NCBI RefSeq assembly: GCF_900110025.1
Contig: NZ_FOCE01000006.1
Coordinates: 1 to 64,000, forward strand
Length of the DNA: 64,000 nt
Direction: 5' to 3'
DNA from: Gemmobacter aquatilis
GTDB lineage: Bacteria; Pseudomonadota; Alphaproteobacteria; Rhodobacterales; Rhodobacteraceae
Under the pieces are notes generated by a model that saw only the letters and a program-made list of their open reading frames with translations, had not been told where the DNA came from and made no database searches. The position numbers were made by a program, and so were the translations under genes. Positions within the stretch are counted from its first letter, which is position 1, and each line of letters opens with the position of its first letter. This document shows, piece by piece, positions 17,053-27,547 of this stretch.

Positions 17053-17079
17053 TGTCAAACCTTCTAAGATAGTTTGACA
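17053..17079 (+). promoter_or_regulatory. Inverted TGTCAAAC pair inside attR
   Basis: TGTCAAAC at 17053-17060 and GTTTGACA at 17072-17079 form an 8-bp inverted repeat with an 11-nt spacer, directly after the integrase stop codon. The same word lies inside attL. It could be a pair of integrase arm sites or a short transcript-ending hairpin for int; it lacks a T run. Confidence 0.5.
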
Positions 17080-17124
17080 AACCGCCTCGCAAGCGGCTGA
17101 CAAATAAGAGAAATTTTAAGGTAA

Positions 17125-17140
17125 TGGCGGAGCCGAAGGG
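17125..17140 (+). repeat. attR core (3' end of tRNA-Ser)
   Basis: The 16 bases are identical to attL at 4896-4911. They cover the encoded CCA, the discriminator and part of the acceptor and T arms of the tRNA, so integration leaves the tRNA gene whole. Confidence 0.92.
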
Positions 17141-17214
17141 ATTCGAACCCTCGAGACGGTTCCCCGTCTGCACCCTTAGCAGGGGTGTGCCTTCGACCAC
17201 TCGGCCACAGCTCC
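17125..17214 (-). tRNA. tRNA-Ser (anticodon GCT)
   Basis: Read on the minus strand, it starts GGAGCTG, which pairs with CGGCTCC before G73 and an encoded CCA. The anticodon loop CTGCTAA gives GCT. A long variable arm (CAGACGGGGAACCGTCTC) is present, as in all bacterial tRNA-Ser, and the T loop is TTCGAAT. It is 90 nt long. The 3' end is the integration site of the phage-like element. Confidence 0.96.
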
Positions 17215-17420
17215 GTTGGGGGGTTTAGCCAAGGGCGGGCGGTTCGACAAGGGTAAATCGTGCACATTTTGTTTGCCTACCACGCTGTGGCTCTGCACCT
17301 CAGCAATATCACCGTGGAAGAGGCCAATCGGGTAACACATGAACTTTGAACTGCGGGAAGATGCCAGAGGCCGCAGCTGCTGAGCAGGGTGGCGCATCAT
17401 GAGCAAAGCTGCGAACAGGT

Positions 17421-18714
17421 TGAACCGCGCCGGGTTTGCCGGAGGCTTATTTCGGTTGGTTACGCGGCCATGTCTTCAGTTTCCAGAGCGGCGTAGAAGT
17501 CTGCCTCTGCTTCCGCCGGAGGGATATTCCCGATCGGCTTGAGGAGGCCGCGGTTGTTGAACCAGTCCACCCATTCGAGGGTTGCCTATTCCACGGCTTC
17601 GAAGCTCTCGGCGGTGGATGACCTCTGCCTTGAACAAGCCATTGATCGTCTCTGCGAGAGCGTTGTCGCAACTGTCTCCGACGCTGCCAACCGAGGGCTC
17701 GATCCCGGCTTCCGCCAAGCGCTCAGTGTAACGAATGGACAGGTATTGCGAGCCCTGTCGCTCTGGTGGACCAGACCCATGCCCTTTCCCGGAGGGCGAT
17801 CATGCACTGCCTGTTCCAGGGCATCGAGCACGAACCCTGCATGGGCCGAGGTGCTGAACCGCCTGCCTACGATCCGTCGAGCATAGGCGTCGATGACGAA
17901 GGCGACAGAGACGAACCCCTTCCAGGTGGCGACAGAGGTGAAATCCGACACCCACAGCATGTTCGGTGTCGGAACGCGGAACTGACGGCTCACCTTGTCC
18001 AGCGGACAGGGAGCTTTCTTGTCCGGTACGGCTTGCTGCGGATAATGCCCGGAATCCCCATGCTCTTCATCAGCCCTGCCACCGTGCATCGCACGACATA
18101 TAAGCCCTCGCGGCCAAGCTGCCGCCAGATCTTCCGGACGCCATAAACCCGCCAGTTCTCTTCAAAAACCCGAAGGATCTCGGGGCGCAGAGCCTTATCC
18201 CGGCGGGCGCGGTCTGACCGCCGCGACGGATCGGCTCGCATGGCCAGATGATCATAACAGGTGGACGGGCGATCGGCAGAACCGCGCAGATCGGCTCGAC
18301 CCCGTGCGCATCACGATGCGCATCGATGAAACCCACCATCACTTCGACCGGCGGTCGAGCTCCGCCATCGCAAAATATGCGCGGGCCTGGCGAAGGATCT
18401 CGTTTGCCTGGCGCAACTCGCGGTTCTCGCGTTCCAAAGCCTTCATGCAGCCGGCCATCTCGGTCGGGATGCCCGCACGCTTGCCACTTTCGACCTCGGC
18501 CTTCTTCACTCACTCGTTCAGGGTATGGCCGAACAGCCAATCTTCGCCGCAATCAACACGACCGACTGCCAACGCAAGCCATGCTGCCCCTCATTGTCGA
18601 AGACCAGCCGCACCGCACGTTCACGCACTTCAGGGGAAAACTTGTTCGTCGTCTTGCTCATGATGCTCCAGCTTACTCACGACCGAGAGCCTCCGGTAAA
18701 CCCGGCGCGGTTCA
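17421..18714 (-). mobile_element. Decayed IS3-family insertion sequence
   Basis: The 1,294-bp element has 26-bp terminal inverted repeats (17421-17446 and 18689-18714) that start TGAACCGCGCCGGG and differ at one base. Inside are OrfA and OrfB remnants on the minus strand. Flanking bases do not show a 3- to 4-bp duplication, so neighbouring sequence has changed or the element arose by deletion. Confidence 0.88.
17460..18661 (-). pseudogene. IS3-family transposase OrfA/OrfB remnants
   Basis: OrfA begins at 18661 with [20 protein letters not shown] and loses its frame after about 45 residues, with stop codons in the middle. It resumes as a leucine-zipper-like part (ALERENRELRQANEILRQA). OrfB pieces follow in different frames: VFEENWRVYGVRKIWRQL, then the DDE domain with WVSDFTSVATW, then LAETINGLFKAE with the catalytic Glu. 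The C-terminus LETEDMAA ends at 17460. At least three frame changes make it inactive. Confidence 0.88.
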
Positions 18715-18895
18715 ATGCGACAGTCGCTAAAGCGGTCGCAGCCGGTGCTTTCTGCGCAGCGCTGTCGCCCACTTATCTCGAGGCTCACGGCCACGGGCTT
18801 GGCGCAATGGCAGATGATGCAAGCGCCGGCGGCTATCGCGTTGCGGCTGGGAAGCAGCCTCGCAAGTGCGATGCGCCTTGCACTCAAGGGCCGGC

Positions 18896-20077
18896 CTAAG
18901 GTGCGACGGTAACGCCATCTGAAATCAGATCGCTTGGGTGCAAGACCACCCTGTCTCCGGCCTCCAGGCCCTCCAGTACCTGCGCGACCTCGTCGTCGCG
19001 TTCGCCCAAGGTGATGATCCGCAGGCGGGCGCGGCCGTCCTCTATCACAAAGGTCGCCCAATCCGATCCATCGCGGAACAGCGCCCCGACAGGGATCGAC
19101 AGGACATCCTGCACGTTCAGAAGCGTGATCCCAACGATGACGCGGTAGCCATGACCAAGGGCCTGCCAGTCTTGCGGATCGCCCGTCAGGCGAAGCAGCA
19201 CTTCGACCCGCTGTTCATCAATCCCCAGGGCAGAGATGCGTGTCATGGCGGCGGGTTCGACGCGCTCGACCTCGGCTGTGATGTCAGGGCCACCCCAACC
19301 GGTGATCCGCGCCGCCGCACCCGGTCGGACGCGCACCGCATCGCGCGACAAAAGATCGACGCGGACCCGAAGATCGCCCGGATCGCCGACTTCGAGGATT
19401 GGCGTTCCGGACCCGACAACCTGGTCATCCTCGGTCAGCACCCGCATGATCCGCCCTGACACCGGCGCGGTCAGTTCCACGCAGCAAGCCTCTGTCGCCT
19501 CGCGGCCTGCGTCTTTCAGCACCGCTGCGGCGCTGTCGCGCTCACGCTCGCGGACGGTCAGGTTTGCCCGCGCACTCTCCAAGGCAGCCGTGGCGGTATC
19601 GCGTTCCAGCAGCGCAATATCCAGAAGATGCTGCGAGATCGCCCCCCGATCAAAGAGAACGGCTGCCCGGTCAGCCTCGCTGATACGGAATGAGAGAGTT
19701 GCCGCGGCCTGCGCGACCTGGGACTGCGCCAGTTTGACGGCGGCGTCGGCTGCGGCAAGGCCTGCTGCGGCCACCGCCCGCGACCGCGCATCCAGCAAGG
19801 CGGGCGCCACAGGGCCGATCACCGCCACGACCGTTTCGCCCGCCGTGACCGGATCGCCCGCGTGCAGGTCGATCCGTCGCAACTGCCCCGCGATGGGGGC
19901 CGAGACGACAAAGACCTCACGGATTTCCGCAACGCCCTCATCTTCAACCGTGACCTTGATGGTGCGGGGAGAAATCGTGGCCAGCTCGACCCCGACCGGC
20001 CTTGGCAAAAGGGCCCAGACAGCAAGTCCCAGGATTGCGAGGGCAGCAAGGACAAGGCTTGTGCGAAGCATGGTCAT
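18896..20077 (-). CDS. HlyD/MacA-type periplasmic adaptor of an ABC exporter
   Basis: This 393-residue membrane fusion protein has an N-terminal membrane anchor (residues 5-25) and a lipoyl-like half (VSAPIAGQLRRIDLHAGDPV). A long alanine-rich coiled coil lies at about 90-190, followed by the second lipoyl half (LTAPVSGRIMRVL) and beta-barrel domains. It links an inner-membrane ABC pump to the outer envelope. The start overlaps the permease stop codon by four bases (ATGA), so the three genes form one operon read from 23,150 downwards. No outer-membrane channel gene is nearby. The substrate is unknown. Confidence 0.88.
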   Translation of the reverse strand: MTMLRTSLVLAALAILGLAVWALLPRPVGVELATISPRTIKVTVEDEGVAEIREVFVVSAPIAGQLRRIDLHAGDPVTAGETVVAVIGPVAPALLDARSRAVAAAGLAAADAAVKLAQSQVAQAAATLSFRISEADRAAVLFDRGAISQHLLDIALLERDTATAALESARANLTVRERERDSAAAVLKDAGREATEACCVELTAPVSGRIMRVLTEDDQVVGSGTPILEVGDPGDLRVRVDLLSRDAVRVRPGAAARITGWGGPDITAEVERVEPAAMTRISALGIDEQRVEVLLRLTGDPQDWQALGHGYRVIVGITLLNVQDVLSIPVGALFRDGSDWATFVIEDGRARLRIITLGERDDEVAQVLEGLEAGDRVVLHPSDLISDGVTVAP

Positions 20078-22440
20078 TCCCGTGTTTTCAGAACCTCGAT
20101 CAGGTCAAGGCGGTTGATCCGCTGCCGCACGGCCAGAGCCGACAGTGCGGCGGCGGTACAGACGACCAGACTGGCTGTGGCATAGACTGCGGGCCCGATG
20201 ACAAAGGGCACGCGGTAGAGGTCGGAGGAAAAGGCCCCGGCCATGGCTAGGCCCATACCGAAACCGATGGCCCAGCCCAGCGGTTGTGCCAGCAGGACGA
20301 TGACGGCCAATTCGCTGAACAGGATGGCCGCGACCTCGGCCCGGGTAAAGCCAAGGACCCGCAGACTGGCCAGTTCGCGCCCCTGTTCGGACAGCGAAAT
20401 GCGGGAAAAGTTGTAAATCACGCCCACAGCGATGATCGCGGCCAACGCAACATAGACGGTGATCATCACAGTGATGTTTTCGGCCAGCGTGGCGCGGAAA
20501 CGCGCGACGGTCAGCCCCATCACGGCGATGAACCCGGTTTTGGGCGAGGCCGCCGCCGCATCAAAGAATTCCTCCAGCCCGGCCGGGTCGATCAGCAGGT
20601 TGACGCCCGAGATCATCTGGCCTCCGCCTGTCGCGCGGTTGAGCGCCCCGATGTCCATTGTAGCACCCAGCCCCACATATCCCACGGATACCCCGCTGAC
20701 CGGCAGGGTAAGGCTGCGCCGTGCGCCGTCCAGGAATGTGACAGTCACGTTGTCGCCCGGTCGCACCTCCAGCACCTGCGCCAGAGTTTCCGACAGGATC
20801 AACCCCGCCTCTGGCATGTCCATGGGCCGCAGGTCGGGGGCAAGGACGCGCGACAGCCTCGGCTCTGCGGGCCGACCGATCACTGTGACCTTCCGCAAGA
20901 GGTTGCGGTGGCTGATCTGCGCGGCAGCGGCGCGAAACGGCTCTGCGACCATGACACCGGGCATCTGGCGCGCAGCAAAGACAGCGCGCAGCGGTTCAGG
21001 CTGGCCAAAGACCATCTGCACATCCTGCCGTTCGGTGCGAAAGAAGGTGATGTCGATCATCCGTTCGATCGAGCCGAAGGACCAGAGCGAGGCGACGAGG
21101 ATTGCCACCGACAGGGCCACGCCAAGGATGCCCGACAGCGTGCGCATCGGCCAGCGCATGAGATGCCGCGCCGTCATAATCCTGGTCTGGCGAAAGCCCA
21201 GTCGCCGCCACAGCGTGCCGCCCTGCTGCCGGTATTCCGCAGGCGCAGGGGGCGCCATCGCGACGGCAGGCGGCAGGGCCAGCACTGCGCGCACGGCAAA
21301 CAGTGCGCCCGTGACCGCCGCACCTGCCGTGACAAGGGCGGCCAAGGCATAAATCCTCGGATCGTTGGAAAAGACGAGGAAAGGAAAGGAAAAGAACCGC
21401 GCATAAAGCCGGGCCAACCCCGCGCCCATCCATGCCCCCGCCGCAAAGCCGATGGCGATGCCAAGGATGGCGATGGTCAGAACGAATTCCACGTAATGCT
21501 GCGCGATCGCTCGGGGGGCATAGCCGATCGCCTTGAACAGGCCGATCTGCTCGCGCTCGAGCGTGACAAGGCGCGATAGGGTCATGTTCACCAGCATCGC
21601 CGCGACCAGGAGAAAAATCGGCGGCAGCACATGCACCATCGCGCCTAGCTGCTTGAGTTCCGCATCAAGAAAGGCATGTGATGTCAGGTCGGCGCGGGCC
21701 GTGGCACCCGTGCCACCATAGGGCGCGGTCAGGCGGTCCACGTCTGCGATAACCCGCTCGATCGGCGCACCGGGGGCAAGTACCAGCACCAGGTTCGAAA
21801 ATGCGCCTTCAAGGTCGTAGGCCCCAGCCAGACTTTCCCGTGGCAGCCAGCCGATGCCAAAGCGTCTTGGGTCGGGCATCATCTCTCCCGGACCCAGCGC
21901 ATAGATGAATTCCGGGGACAGGGCGATTCCGGTGATCATCAGATCGCGCCGCTGGCCATTCATCACGACCGTCAGTGTCGCCCCCGGACTGAGGCGATGA
22001 GCGGTTGCAAAGCCCTCGGACACCACCATTTCGCGGGCAGATTGTGGATCGGGCAGCCGCCCCTGCCGCAAGTGCAACCGGTTCAACCCCGCTCCCCCGC
22101 CCTCGGGCAGGGAAACGAGCAGGATCGTCCCCGGTTCGACCATTTCGGGCAGGTCCAGAAGGCCCAGCTTCACAATCCGCGCTTCGGCGGCCAGCACCCC
22201 GTCGATGGCGCGCACATCGTCCAGCAGGGCGCGGGGCGCGCGGGTCACATCGGCAAAGACATCGGCAAAGCGCGAAGTGTCGTAATAGCGCGCCCGGGTA
22301 TCCGACAGGGCCGAATAGGCGCCGTTGCCAAGGATCATCGTCGCCACCCCGGCTGCCAGCACCAGCGCGATGGCCAGCGACTGCGGCCAGAGCCGCGCAA
22401 GATCGCGCAGAACCTTGCGGCGCAGGGGGGTGATCACCAT
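20074..22440 (-). CDS. FtsX-family ABC transporter permease (double FtsX domain)
   Basis: This 788-residue permease has an N-terminal membrane helix (about 20-40) and a large periplasmic domain. A first block of three helices follows (about 265-385), then a second helix near residue 440, a second periplasmic domain and three C-terminal helices. Two FtsX units in one chain ([17 protein letters not shown] and [16 protein letters not shown] carry the coupling-helix pattern) are typical of MacB/LolCE relatives with an adaptor. It overlaps the ATPase gene by seven bases. It probably works as a mechanotransmission exporter rather than a classical importer. Confidence 0.9.
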   Translation of the reverse strand: MVITPLRRKVLRDLARLWPQSLAIALVLAAGVATMILGNGAYSALSDTRARYYDTSRFADVFADVTRAPRALLDDVRAIDGVLAAEARIVKLGLLDLPEMVEPGTILLVSLPEGGGAGLNRLHLRQGRLPDPQSAREMVVSEGFATAHRLSPGATLTVVMNGQRRDLMITGIALSPEFIYALGPGEMMPDPRRFGIGWLPRESLAGAYDLEGAFSNLVLVLAPGAPIERVIADVDRLTAPYGGTGATARADLTSHAFLDAELKQLGAMVHVLPPIFLLVAAMLVNMTLSRLVTLEREQIGLFKAIGYAPRAIAQHYVEFVLTIAILGIAIGFAAGAWMGAGLARLYARFFSFPFLVFSNDPRIYALAALVTAGAAVTGALFAVRAVLALPPAVAMAPPAPAEYRQQGGTLWRRLGFRQTRIMTARHLMRWPMRTLSGILGVALSVAILVASLWSFGSIERMIDITFFRTERQDVQMVFGQPEPLRAVFAARQMPGVMVAEPFRAAAAQISHRNLLRKVTVIGRPAEPRLSRVLAPDLRPMDMPEAGLILSETLAQVLEVRPGDNVTVTFLDGARRSLTLPVSGVSVGYVGLGATMDIGALNRATGGGQMISGVNLLIDPAGLEEFFDAAAASPKTGFIAVMGLTVARFRATLAENITVMITVYVALAAIIAVGVIYNFSRISLSEQGRELASLRVLGFTRAEVAAILFSELAVIVLLAQPLGWAIGFGMGLAMAGAFSSDLYRVPFVIGPAVYATASLVVCTAAALSALAVRQRINRLDLIEVLKTRE

Positions 22441-23150
22441 GACACGTCCGCCGGAGCCTTGCGGCTTGCATTGACGGTTTCCTCGACGATGCGGCCATCG
22501 GCAAAGCGCAGCACGCGGTCGGCGATGTCGCGGATCGCGGCATTGTGGGTGATGACAAGGGTGGTGGCACCGATGCGGCGGTTGACCTCGGTCAACACCT
22601 CAAGGACACGGATTCCGGTGGCGGAATCGAGCGCACCTGTCGGCTCGTCGCACAACAGAACGTCAGGGTTCTTGGCGATGGCACGGGCAATGGCCACGCG
22701 CTGCTGTTCGCCCCCCGAAAGCTGCGCTGGAAAGTGGTCGGCGCGGTCAGTCAGGCCCACCAGCGCCAAGGCAGCCTCGGGCGACATGGGATTGCGGGCA
22801 ATTTCTGTGACCAGAGCCACGTTTTCGCGCGCGGTCAAGCTGGGAACAAGGTTATAGAACTGAAAGACAAAACCCACATGGTCGCGCCGGTATTGCGTGA
22901 GACCGCGCGCATCAAGGGCGGTCAAGCGGTGATCCTTGAACCAGGCTTCACCCGATGTGGCGGTATCAAGCCCGCCCACAATATTCAGGAAGGTCGATTT
23001 GCCCGAGCCCGACGGGCCGAGGATCACGATGAATTCGCCACGCGCCGCCTGAAAATCAACGCCACGCAGCGCCTGCACCTCGCCCGCAGCCGAACGGTAG
23101 GACTTGGTCAGCCCCTTTGTCCGAAACACGATATCCGGTTCGTTGATCAT
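22434..23150 (-). CDS. MacB/LolD-type ABC transporter ATP-binding protein
   Basis: This 238-residue ATPase has Walker [10 protein letters not shown], a Q-loop, signature [14 protein letters not shown] and Walker [13 protein letters not shown], with the switch His in VITHNAAI. These are features of the LolD/MacB subfamily and match the FtsX-type permease that follows. The frame is open further upstream to 23270, but MINEPD at 23150 gives the normal family start and length. Confidence 0.92.
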   Translation of the reverse strand: MINEPDIVFRTKGLTKSYRSAAGEVQALRGVDFQAARGEFIVILGPSGSGKSTFLNIVGGLDTATSGEAWFKDHRLTALDARGLTQYRRDHVGFVFQFYNLVPSLTARENVALVTEIARNPMSPEAALALVGLTDRADHFPAQLSGGEQQRVAIARAIAKNPDVLLCDEPTGALDSATGIRVLEVLTEVNRRIGATTLVITHNAAIRDIADRVLRFADGRIVEETVNASRKAPADVSW

Positions 23151-23303
23151 ATTGCTGGTTCCTGCCCGGATGGCGAGCATAGATCCATCGTGCGGAGTTG
23201 CGTTGACCTGGGTCAAGGTAAAAGGGGGCTTCAGCAACACCTCATTGCCGGGCACGCAAAGCAGACGCACAGAAACTGGTGGCCTGCTGCCCCCACCAAA
23301 ACT

Positions 23304-23549
23304 CTATTCCACCGAGGTGCCCCGCAGGCGGCGCAGCAGAAAGATCAGCGGCCAGCGCAGGATACTGGCGCCCCCGGCCAGTGCGATCAGGCCCCAGAAC
23401 GGACCGTTTTCAAAGGTGATCCAGCCCAGAAGCGGGATGCCGACAGTGGCCAGCCCATAGGCGCAGGGCCAGTGGATGCGGCGGGGGGCCAAGGCGATCA
23501 GCGTCGCCACCAGCACCCAGACGCCCGCCACTGTCAGCGAAACGCTCAT
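23304..23549 (-). CDS. DUF2484-family small membrane protein
   Basis: This 81-residue protein has three hydrophobic segments and starts [23 protein letters not shown]2484 genes lie between murC and murB in Rhodobacterales. The ATG overlaps the murC stop codon (ATGA), so it is coupled to murC. Its function is unknown; the location suggests a cell-envelope role. What normally follows (murB) is absent here. Confidence 0.82.
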   Translation of the reverse strand: MSVSLTVAGVWVLVATLIALAPRRIHWPCAYGLATVGIPLLGWITFENGPFWGLIALAGGASILRWPLIFLLRRLRGTSVE

Positions 23550-24973
23550 GCCGCCTTCACCGCAAGCCGGGCGGGCAGGCCATTGGCCCAAGCCGAGATG
23601 GTGCCCGCGCCAAGACAGACCACCATGTCACCGGGCCGGGCCTGTTCGCGCACGAGCCGTTCGAGATCATCCTCGCTGACCAGCGCGCGGGCGTGGCGAT
23701 GGCCGTGGGCGATCAGCCCAGCCACCAGATCATCGCGCGAGGCGCCGGGGATGGGTTCTTCGCCCGCCGCATAGACCTCGGCGATGGCCACGACATCGGC
23801 CTCGTTGAAGCAGGTGCAGAAATCGTCGAACAGGTTCGACAGGCGGGTGTAGCGGTGCGGCTGGTGCACGGCGATCACCCGGCCCTTGGTGGCCTGACGC
23901 GCGGCGCGCAGCACGGCGGCGATTTCAACCGGATGGTGGCCGTAATCGTCGATGATCGTCACGCCATTCACTTCGCCCACCTTGGTGAAGCGGCGGTTCA
24001 CCCCACCAAAAGCGGCCAGCGCGGCGCGGATCTCGTCTTTCTTCATGCCCAGATGGCGGGCCACCGCGATGGCCGACAGCGCGTTCGACACGTTGTGGTC
24101 GCCCGGCATCGGCAGGGTGCAGCCCTCGATCAGCGACGGGTTGCCCGCCTCGTCCAGCCCTTCGCCCTGCAGTGCCACGTCGAAATGCGCGGTGCCGTTT
24201 TCATAGCGCAGGTTCAGTGCGCGCACATCGGCCTGCGCGTTGAAGCCGAAGGTAACGATGCGGCGATCGGTCACCCGACCGACCAGCGCCTGCACCTCGG
24301 GGTGATCGGTGCAGCAGACGGCAAGACCATAGAACGGCACGTTGGACACGAAGTCATAGAAGCCCTTCCGCAGCGCGTCGAAGGTGTGCCAATGCTCCAT
24401 ATGCTCGGGGTCGATATTGGTGACGATGGCAATGGTGGCAGGCAGCCGGTTGAAGGAGCCGTCGGATTCGTCGGCCTCGACCACCATCCACTCCCCTGCC
24501 CCGGCGCGGGCGTTCGATCCATAGGCATGGATGATGCCGCCATTGATGACCGTCGGGTCAAACCCGCCCCGGTCGAGCAGCGTGGCGACCATGGTGGTGG
24601 TGGTGGTCTTGCCATGCGTGCCGGCGATGGCAATGTTGGATTTCAGGCGCATCAGCTCGGCCAACATTTCGGCGCGGCGCACAACAGGCAGGCCACGGCG
24701 GCGGGCCTCTTCCAACTCCGGGTTGCCCTTCTTGATGGCAGAGGAGATGACGACCACGGCGGCGTCGCCGATATTCTCGGCCCGCTGGCCTTCAAACACC
24801 GCAGCACCCAAGGATACCAGCCGGTCGGTAATCTTGCTGGCCTTGGCGTCAGAGCCCTGCACACGGTAGCCCAGCGTCATCAGCACCTCGGCAATGCCGG
24901 ACATGCCGATGCCGCCGATACCGACAAAATGAATGGGGCCCAGCTCTCCGGGCAGTTTGGTTGCAGCGTTCAT
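23546..24973 (-). CDS. murC: UDP-N-acetylmuramate--L-alanine ligase
   Basis: This 475-residue cytoplasmic enzyme adds L-Ala to UDP-MurNAc using ATP, the first amino-acid step of peptidoglycan precursor synthesis. The N-terminal Rossmann part has [17 protein letters not shown]. The central ligase domain has the P-loop [11 protein letters not shown], and [10 protein letters not shown] is the conserved C-terminal domain motif. Length is standard. The start overlaps the murG stop codon by four bases. It is part of the minus-strand dcw cluster. Confidence 0.97.
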   Translation of the reverse strand: MNAATKLPGELGPIHFVGIGGIGMSGIAEVLMTLGYRVQGSDAKASKITDRLVSLGAAVFEGQRAENIGDAAVVVISSAIKKGNPELEEARRRGLPVVRRAEMLAELMRLKSNIAIAGTHGKTTTTTMVATLLDRGGFDPTVINGGIIHAYGSNARAGAGEWMVVEADESDGSFNRLPATIAIVTNIDPEHMEHWHTFDALRKGFYDFVSNVPFYGLAVCCTDHPEVQALVGRVTDRRIVTFGFNAQADVRALNLRYENGTAHFDVALQGEGLDEAGNPSLIEGCTLPMPGDHNVSNALSAIAVARHLGMKKDEIRAALAAFGGVNRRFTKVGEVNGVTIIDDYGHHPVEIAAVLRAARQATKGRVIAVHQPHRYTRLSNLFDDFCTCFNEADVVAIAEVYAAGEEPIPGASRDDLVAGLIAHGHRHARALVSEDDLERLVREQARPGDMVVCLGAGTISAWANGLPARLAVKAA

Positions 24974-26079
24974 GGTTCACTCTTTTCGGCAAGGCGAAGC
25001 ACCTGCTCCACCAATCTGTCGGTCGCATCGGGGCGGCCCTGCGAAAGGGCTTGGGCCGCCATGGCCTGCGCGGCCTGCGGATGCGCAAGCACGGCGGCCA
25101 TTTGCGCGCTGAGCGCGGCGGGGTCAAGGGCGGATTCGGCGATGAGGGTCGCGGCACCTGCCGCAACGAGACCGCGGGCATTGGCGGTCTGGTGGTCGGC
25201 GGTGGCGGCGGCGAAGGGGATCAGGATCGACGGGCGCCCGATCACCGAGATATCTGCGATGGACGAAGCGCCAGAACGCGATACCACAAGCTGCGCTTCT
25301 GACAGACGGCGCGGGATGTCGGTGAAAAACGGCTGCACATCCGCCTCGATCCCGGCAGCGTCATAGGCGGCCACCACGCGGTCAAGGTCTTCGGCGCGGG
25401 CCTGATGGGCGATGCGCAGATGCGGGCGCAGGGTTTCGGGCAGTGCTGCGATGGCGGCGGGCACCACATCGGACAGGATGCGCGCGCCCTGGCTGCCGCC
25501 GATGACCACAACGCTCATCGGGTAATCCCCTGGCGGAATATAGGGGGCACCCGCCCGCTCCAGCACAGCGGCGCGCACCGGGTTGCCGGTATGGATACCC
25601 TGCACACCCTGCGGCAAGGCGGTCGGCCAGGTGCCGCAGCACACGGCATCGACACGCTTGGCGAAGATCTGGTTCACCCGCCCCAGCACGCCATTCTGTT
25701 CGTGGATCATCCGCGGCAGGCGCAGCAGTGTGGCCGCCGTCAGCGCCGGGATGGATGGATAGCCGCCAAAACCCACCACCACCGCAGGTCGGTCGCCCCG
25801 CATCGCCGCCACGGCCGCCAGCACGCCGCCCGCGATACGAAACGGCACCAGCGCCTTGGCTGCGATGCCGCCGCGCGCGAAGGTGGCCGAGGCGACCTGT
25901 TCCACCAGCACTTCTTTCGGAAAGCCCCCGGCATAGCGCGCACCGCGCGCATCGGTGGACAGTTTCACCCGCCAGCCGCGCGCGATCATCGCCTCGGCCA
26001 GCGCCTGTGCCGGGAACATATGCCCACCCGTGCCCCCGGCTGCAATCAGCAGGAGCGGTGTCTGCGGCGCGGCCCCCAT
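24970..26079 (-). CDS. murG: Undecaprenyldiphospho-muramoylpentapeptide beta-N-acetylglucosaminyltransferase
   Basis: This 369-residue GT28 enzyme makes lipid II by adding GlcNAc to lipid I at the inner face of the membrane. The glycine-rich N-terminal loop [15 protein letters not shown] and the C-terminal [13 protein letters not shown] (UDP-GlcNAc site) are visible. It lies one base after ftsW and overlaps murC by four bases, so the three are coupled. Confidence 0.97.
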   Translation of the reverse strand: MGAAPQTPLLLIAAGGTGGHMFPAQALAEAMIARGWRVKLSTDARGARYAGGFPKEVLVEQVASATFARGGIAAKALVPFRIAGGVLAAVAAMRGDRPAVVVGFGGYPSIPALTAATLLRLPRMIHEQNGVLGRVNQIFAKRVDAVCCGTWPTALPQGVQGIHTGNPVRAAVLERAGAPYIPPGDYPMSVVVIGGSQGARILSDVVPAAIAALPETLRPHLRIAHQARAEDLDRVVAAYDAAGIEADVQPFFTDIPRRLSEAQLVVSRSGASSIADISVIGRPSILIPFAAATADHQTANARGLVAAGAATLIAESALDPAALSAQMAAVLAHPQAAQAMAAQALSQGRPDATDRLVEQVLRLAEKSEP

Positions 26080-26080
26080 C

Positions 26081-27247
26081 TTAGCGGCCCCGGCGGAACA
26101 GGATGTCGCCCATCTGCCCCTGCGGACGGGTGCGAGTCAGCGCCAGCAACATACCGACGGTGATGCCTGCGGCGATGACGGACGATCCGCCATAGCTGAC
26201 GAATGGCAGCGTCATCCCCTTGGCGGGCAGCAGCCGCACGGCCACGCCCATGTTGATCATCGCCTGAACGCCAAAGATGCAGGCCAGCCCGGCCCCGGCC
26301 AGCCGCACGAAAGGATCGCGTTCCTTCATCAGCCGGAACATCGAGCGCACAACGACCGTACCGTAAAGGCCAAGGATGCACAGCACAAGGATCAGGCCGT
26401 ATTCCTCGGCGGCGACGGCGATGATGAAATCGGTATGGGCATCGGGCAGCGTCCACTTCACCTGCCCCTCGCCCACACCGACGCCGAAGAAGCCGCCCTC
26501 TTGAATCGCGTTGGTGGCATAGCCCAATTGCGAGCGGGGATCGACATCGGGGCTGAGAAAACCGTCGATGCGGCGGGCAAAGTGCTCCGAGGCGCCATAG
26601 GCCAGAAAACCGCCCCCGGCGACCAGACCAGCGAACCCGAGGATCAGCACCATCGGTGCGCCGGCGACAAAATAGATCACGCTCCAGCCGAAAATCACCA
26701 GCATGGACTGGCCGAAATCGGGTTGAGTGGCCAGAAAGCCCACCACGGTCAGGGTGATGCAGAAGGAAATCGTCTTGCCGGGCGGCCCGTTCAGCTCCTG
26801 CGCCGAGGCCATCAACCAGGCGGTGACGATCACAAAGCCGGGCTTGAGAAATTCGGACGGCTGGAACGAGGCGAAGCCGAACGAGAACCAGCGCACGGCA
26901 CCCTTGCCGAAATCGGTGCCAAACACCGGCAGCAGGATCAGGGCGAAGAACGACAGGACAAACCCGACAACCCCCAGCCGCCGCACCATATCGGGCGACA
27001 GCATCGAGGTGCCCAGCATGGCGGCGATGGCCAGCCCGCCAAATACCGCCTGCCGCTGCACATAATAGAACGGGTCCAGCCCGTTGCGCGTGGCCAGCGG
27101 CACCGAGGCGGCCAGCCCCAGCAGGATGCCCACGCCAAACAGCACCAGAATGGCGGTGAGCGACCATTTGTCGATGGTGCGCCACCAACGGGAAAGAACC
27201 GGCTCACCCGCCCGCACGGGCATAGAGCCATAGACCATCTCAGTCAT
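26081..27247 (-). CDS. ftsW: Peptidoglycan glycosyltransferase FtsW
   Basis: This 388-residue SEDS protein has about ten membrane helices. It polymerises lipid II at the septum together with FtsI. Conserved SEDS stretches are [24 protein letters not shown] and the C-terminal [20 protein letters not shown]. It is the first gene of the minus-strand block ftsW-murG-murC. A 300-bp region with a divergently oriented murD lies upstream, so this block needs its own promoter or read-through across murD. Confidence 0.95.
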   Translation of the reverse strand: MTEMVYGSMPVRAGEPVLSRWWRTIDKWSLTAILVLFGVGILLGLAASVPLATRNGLDPFYYVQRQAVFGGLAIAAMLGTSMLSPDMVRRLGVVGFVLSFFALILLPVFGTDFGKGAVRWFSFGFASFQPSEFLKPGFVIVTAWLMASAQELNGPPGKTISFCITLTVVGFLATQPDFGQSMLVIFGWSVIYFVAGAPMVLILGFAGLVAGGGFLAYGASEHFARRIDGFLSPDVDPRSQLGYATNAIQEGGFFGVGVGEGQVKWTLPDAHTDFIIAVAAEEYGLILVLCILGLYGTVVVRSMFRLMKERDPFVRLAGAGLACIFGVQAMINMGVAVRLLPAKGMTLPFVSYGGSSVIAAGITVGMLLALTRTRPQGQMGDILFRRGR

Positions 27248-27547
27248 GGGAACCGCCTGATTTCGCCTGCTTGCCTTGAACGGCCGGTGTTACCCCGGCT
27301 CTGTATTCCAGATTAGCCGCAAAAGCGCCGCCTGACTAGGGTAAAGGCAGCCCCCGTCGCTGCGGCAATGCTGGCATCTGCATGTTTCTCCTTTGCAAAA
27401 ATACCCAATCCGCACACTCGGCCCAGCGCGACGCTGGACGAGAAGCCGCCCAATTGCGCCGGGGCGCGGCACGGGCGTCGGGCGCGCCCTTGCAGCCGCC
27501 GCGCCCTGCCCTCATTCTGCCGCGCAACACGGTCGAAGGGGTGGCAG
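27248..27547. other. Divergent intergenic region between ftsW and murD
   Basis: No gene is seen. It must hold promoters for both ftsW and murD, now divergent. A 30-nt block at 27377-27406 is an inverted, slightly changed copy of the intergenic repeat at 28983-29012 on the other side of murD (see findings). Confidence 0.6.

Larger units (their letters stand above)
4896..17140 (+). mobile_element. Integrated tail-less phage satellite (cf-PICI-like) in tRNA-Ser
   Basis: The 12.2-kb element is bounded by 16-bp direct repeats. In order it carries a primase-helicase, small terminase, large terminase, a DUF2158 protein, a lipoprotein and a small basic protein on the opposite strand, an unknown protein, portal, protease-capsid fusion, a gpW-like joiner, DUF2190, a small protein, an excisionase-like protein and integrase. 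No tail, baseplate, lysis, holin or phage repressor gene is visible. Known capsid-forming phage-inducible chromosomal islands have just this content: they build their own small heads and package themselves but borrow tails from a helper phage. A deleted prophage is the alternative, but all packaging genes are open and both att sites are intact. Confidence 0.8.

Noticed and set aside
17412-18722. Target-site duplication for the IS3 element
   Set aside because: Bases flanking the terminal repeats (aggt on the left, atgc on the right) do not match as a 3- or 4-bp duplication.
20284-21579. Plus-strand frame of 431 codons opposite the ABC permease
   Set aside because: It is a shadow of the FtsX permease gene with repetitive His, Gln and Arg composition.
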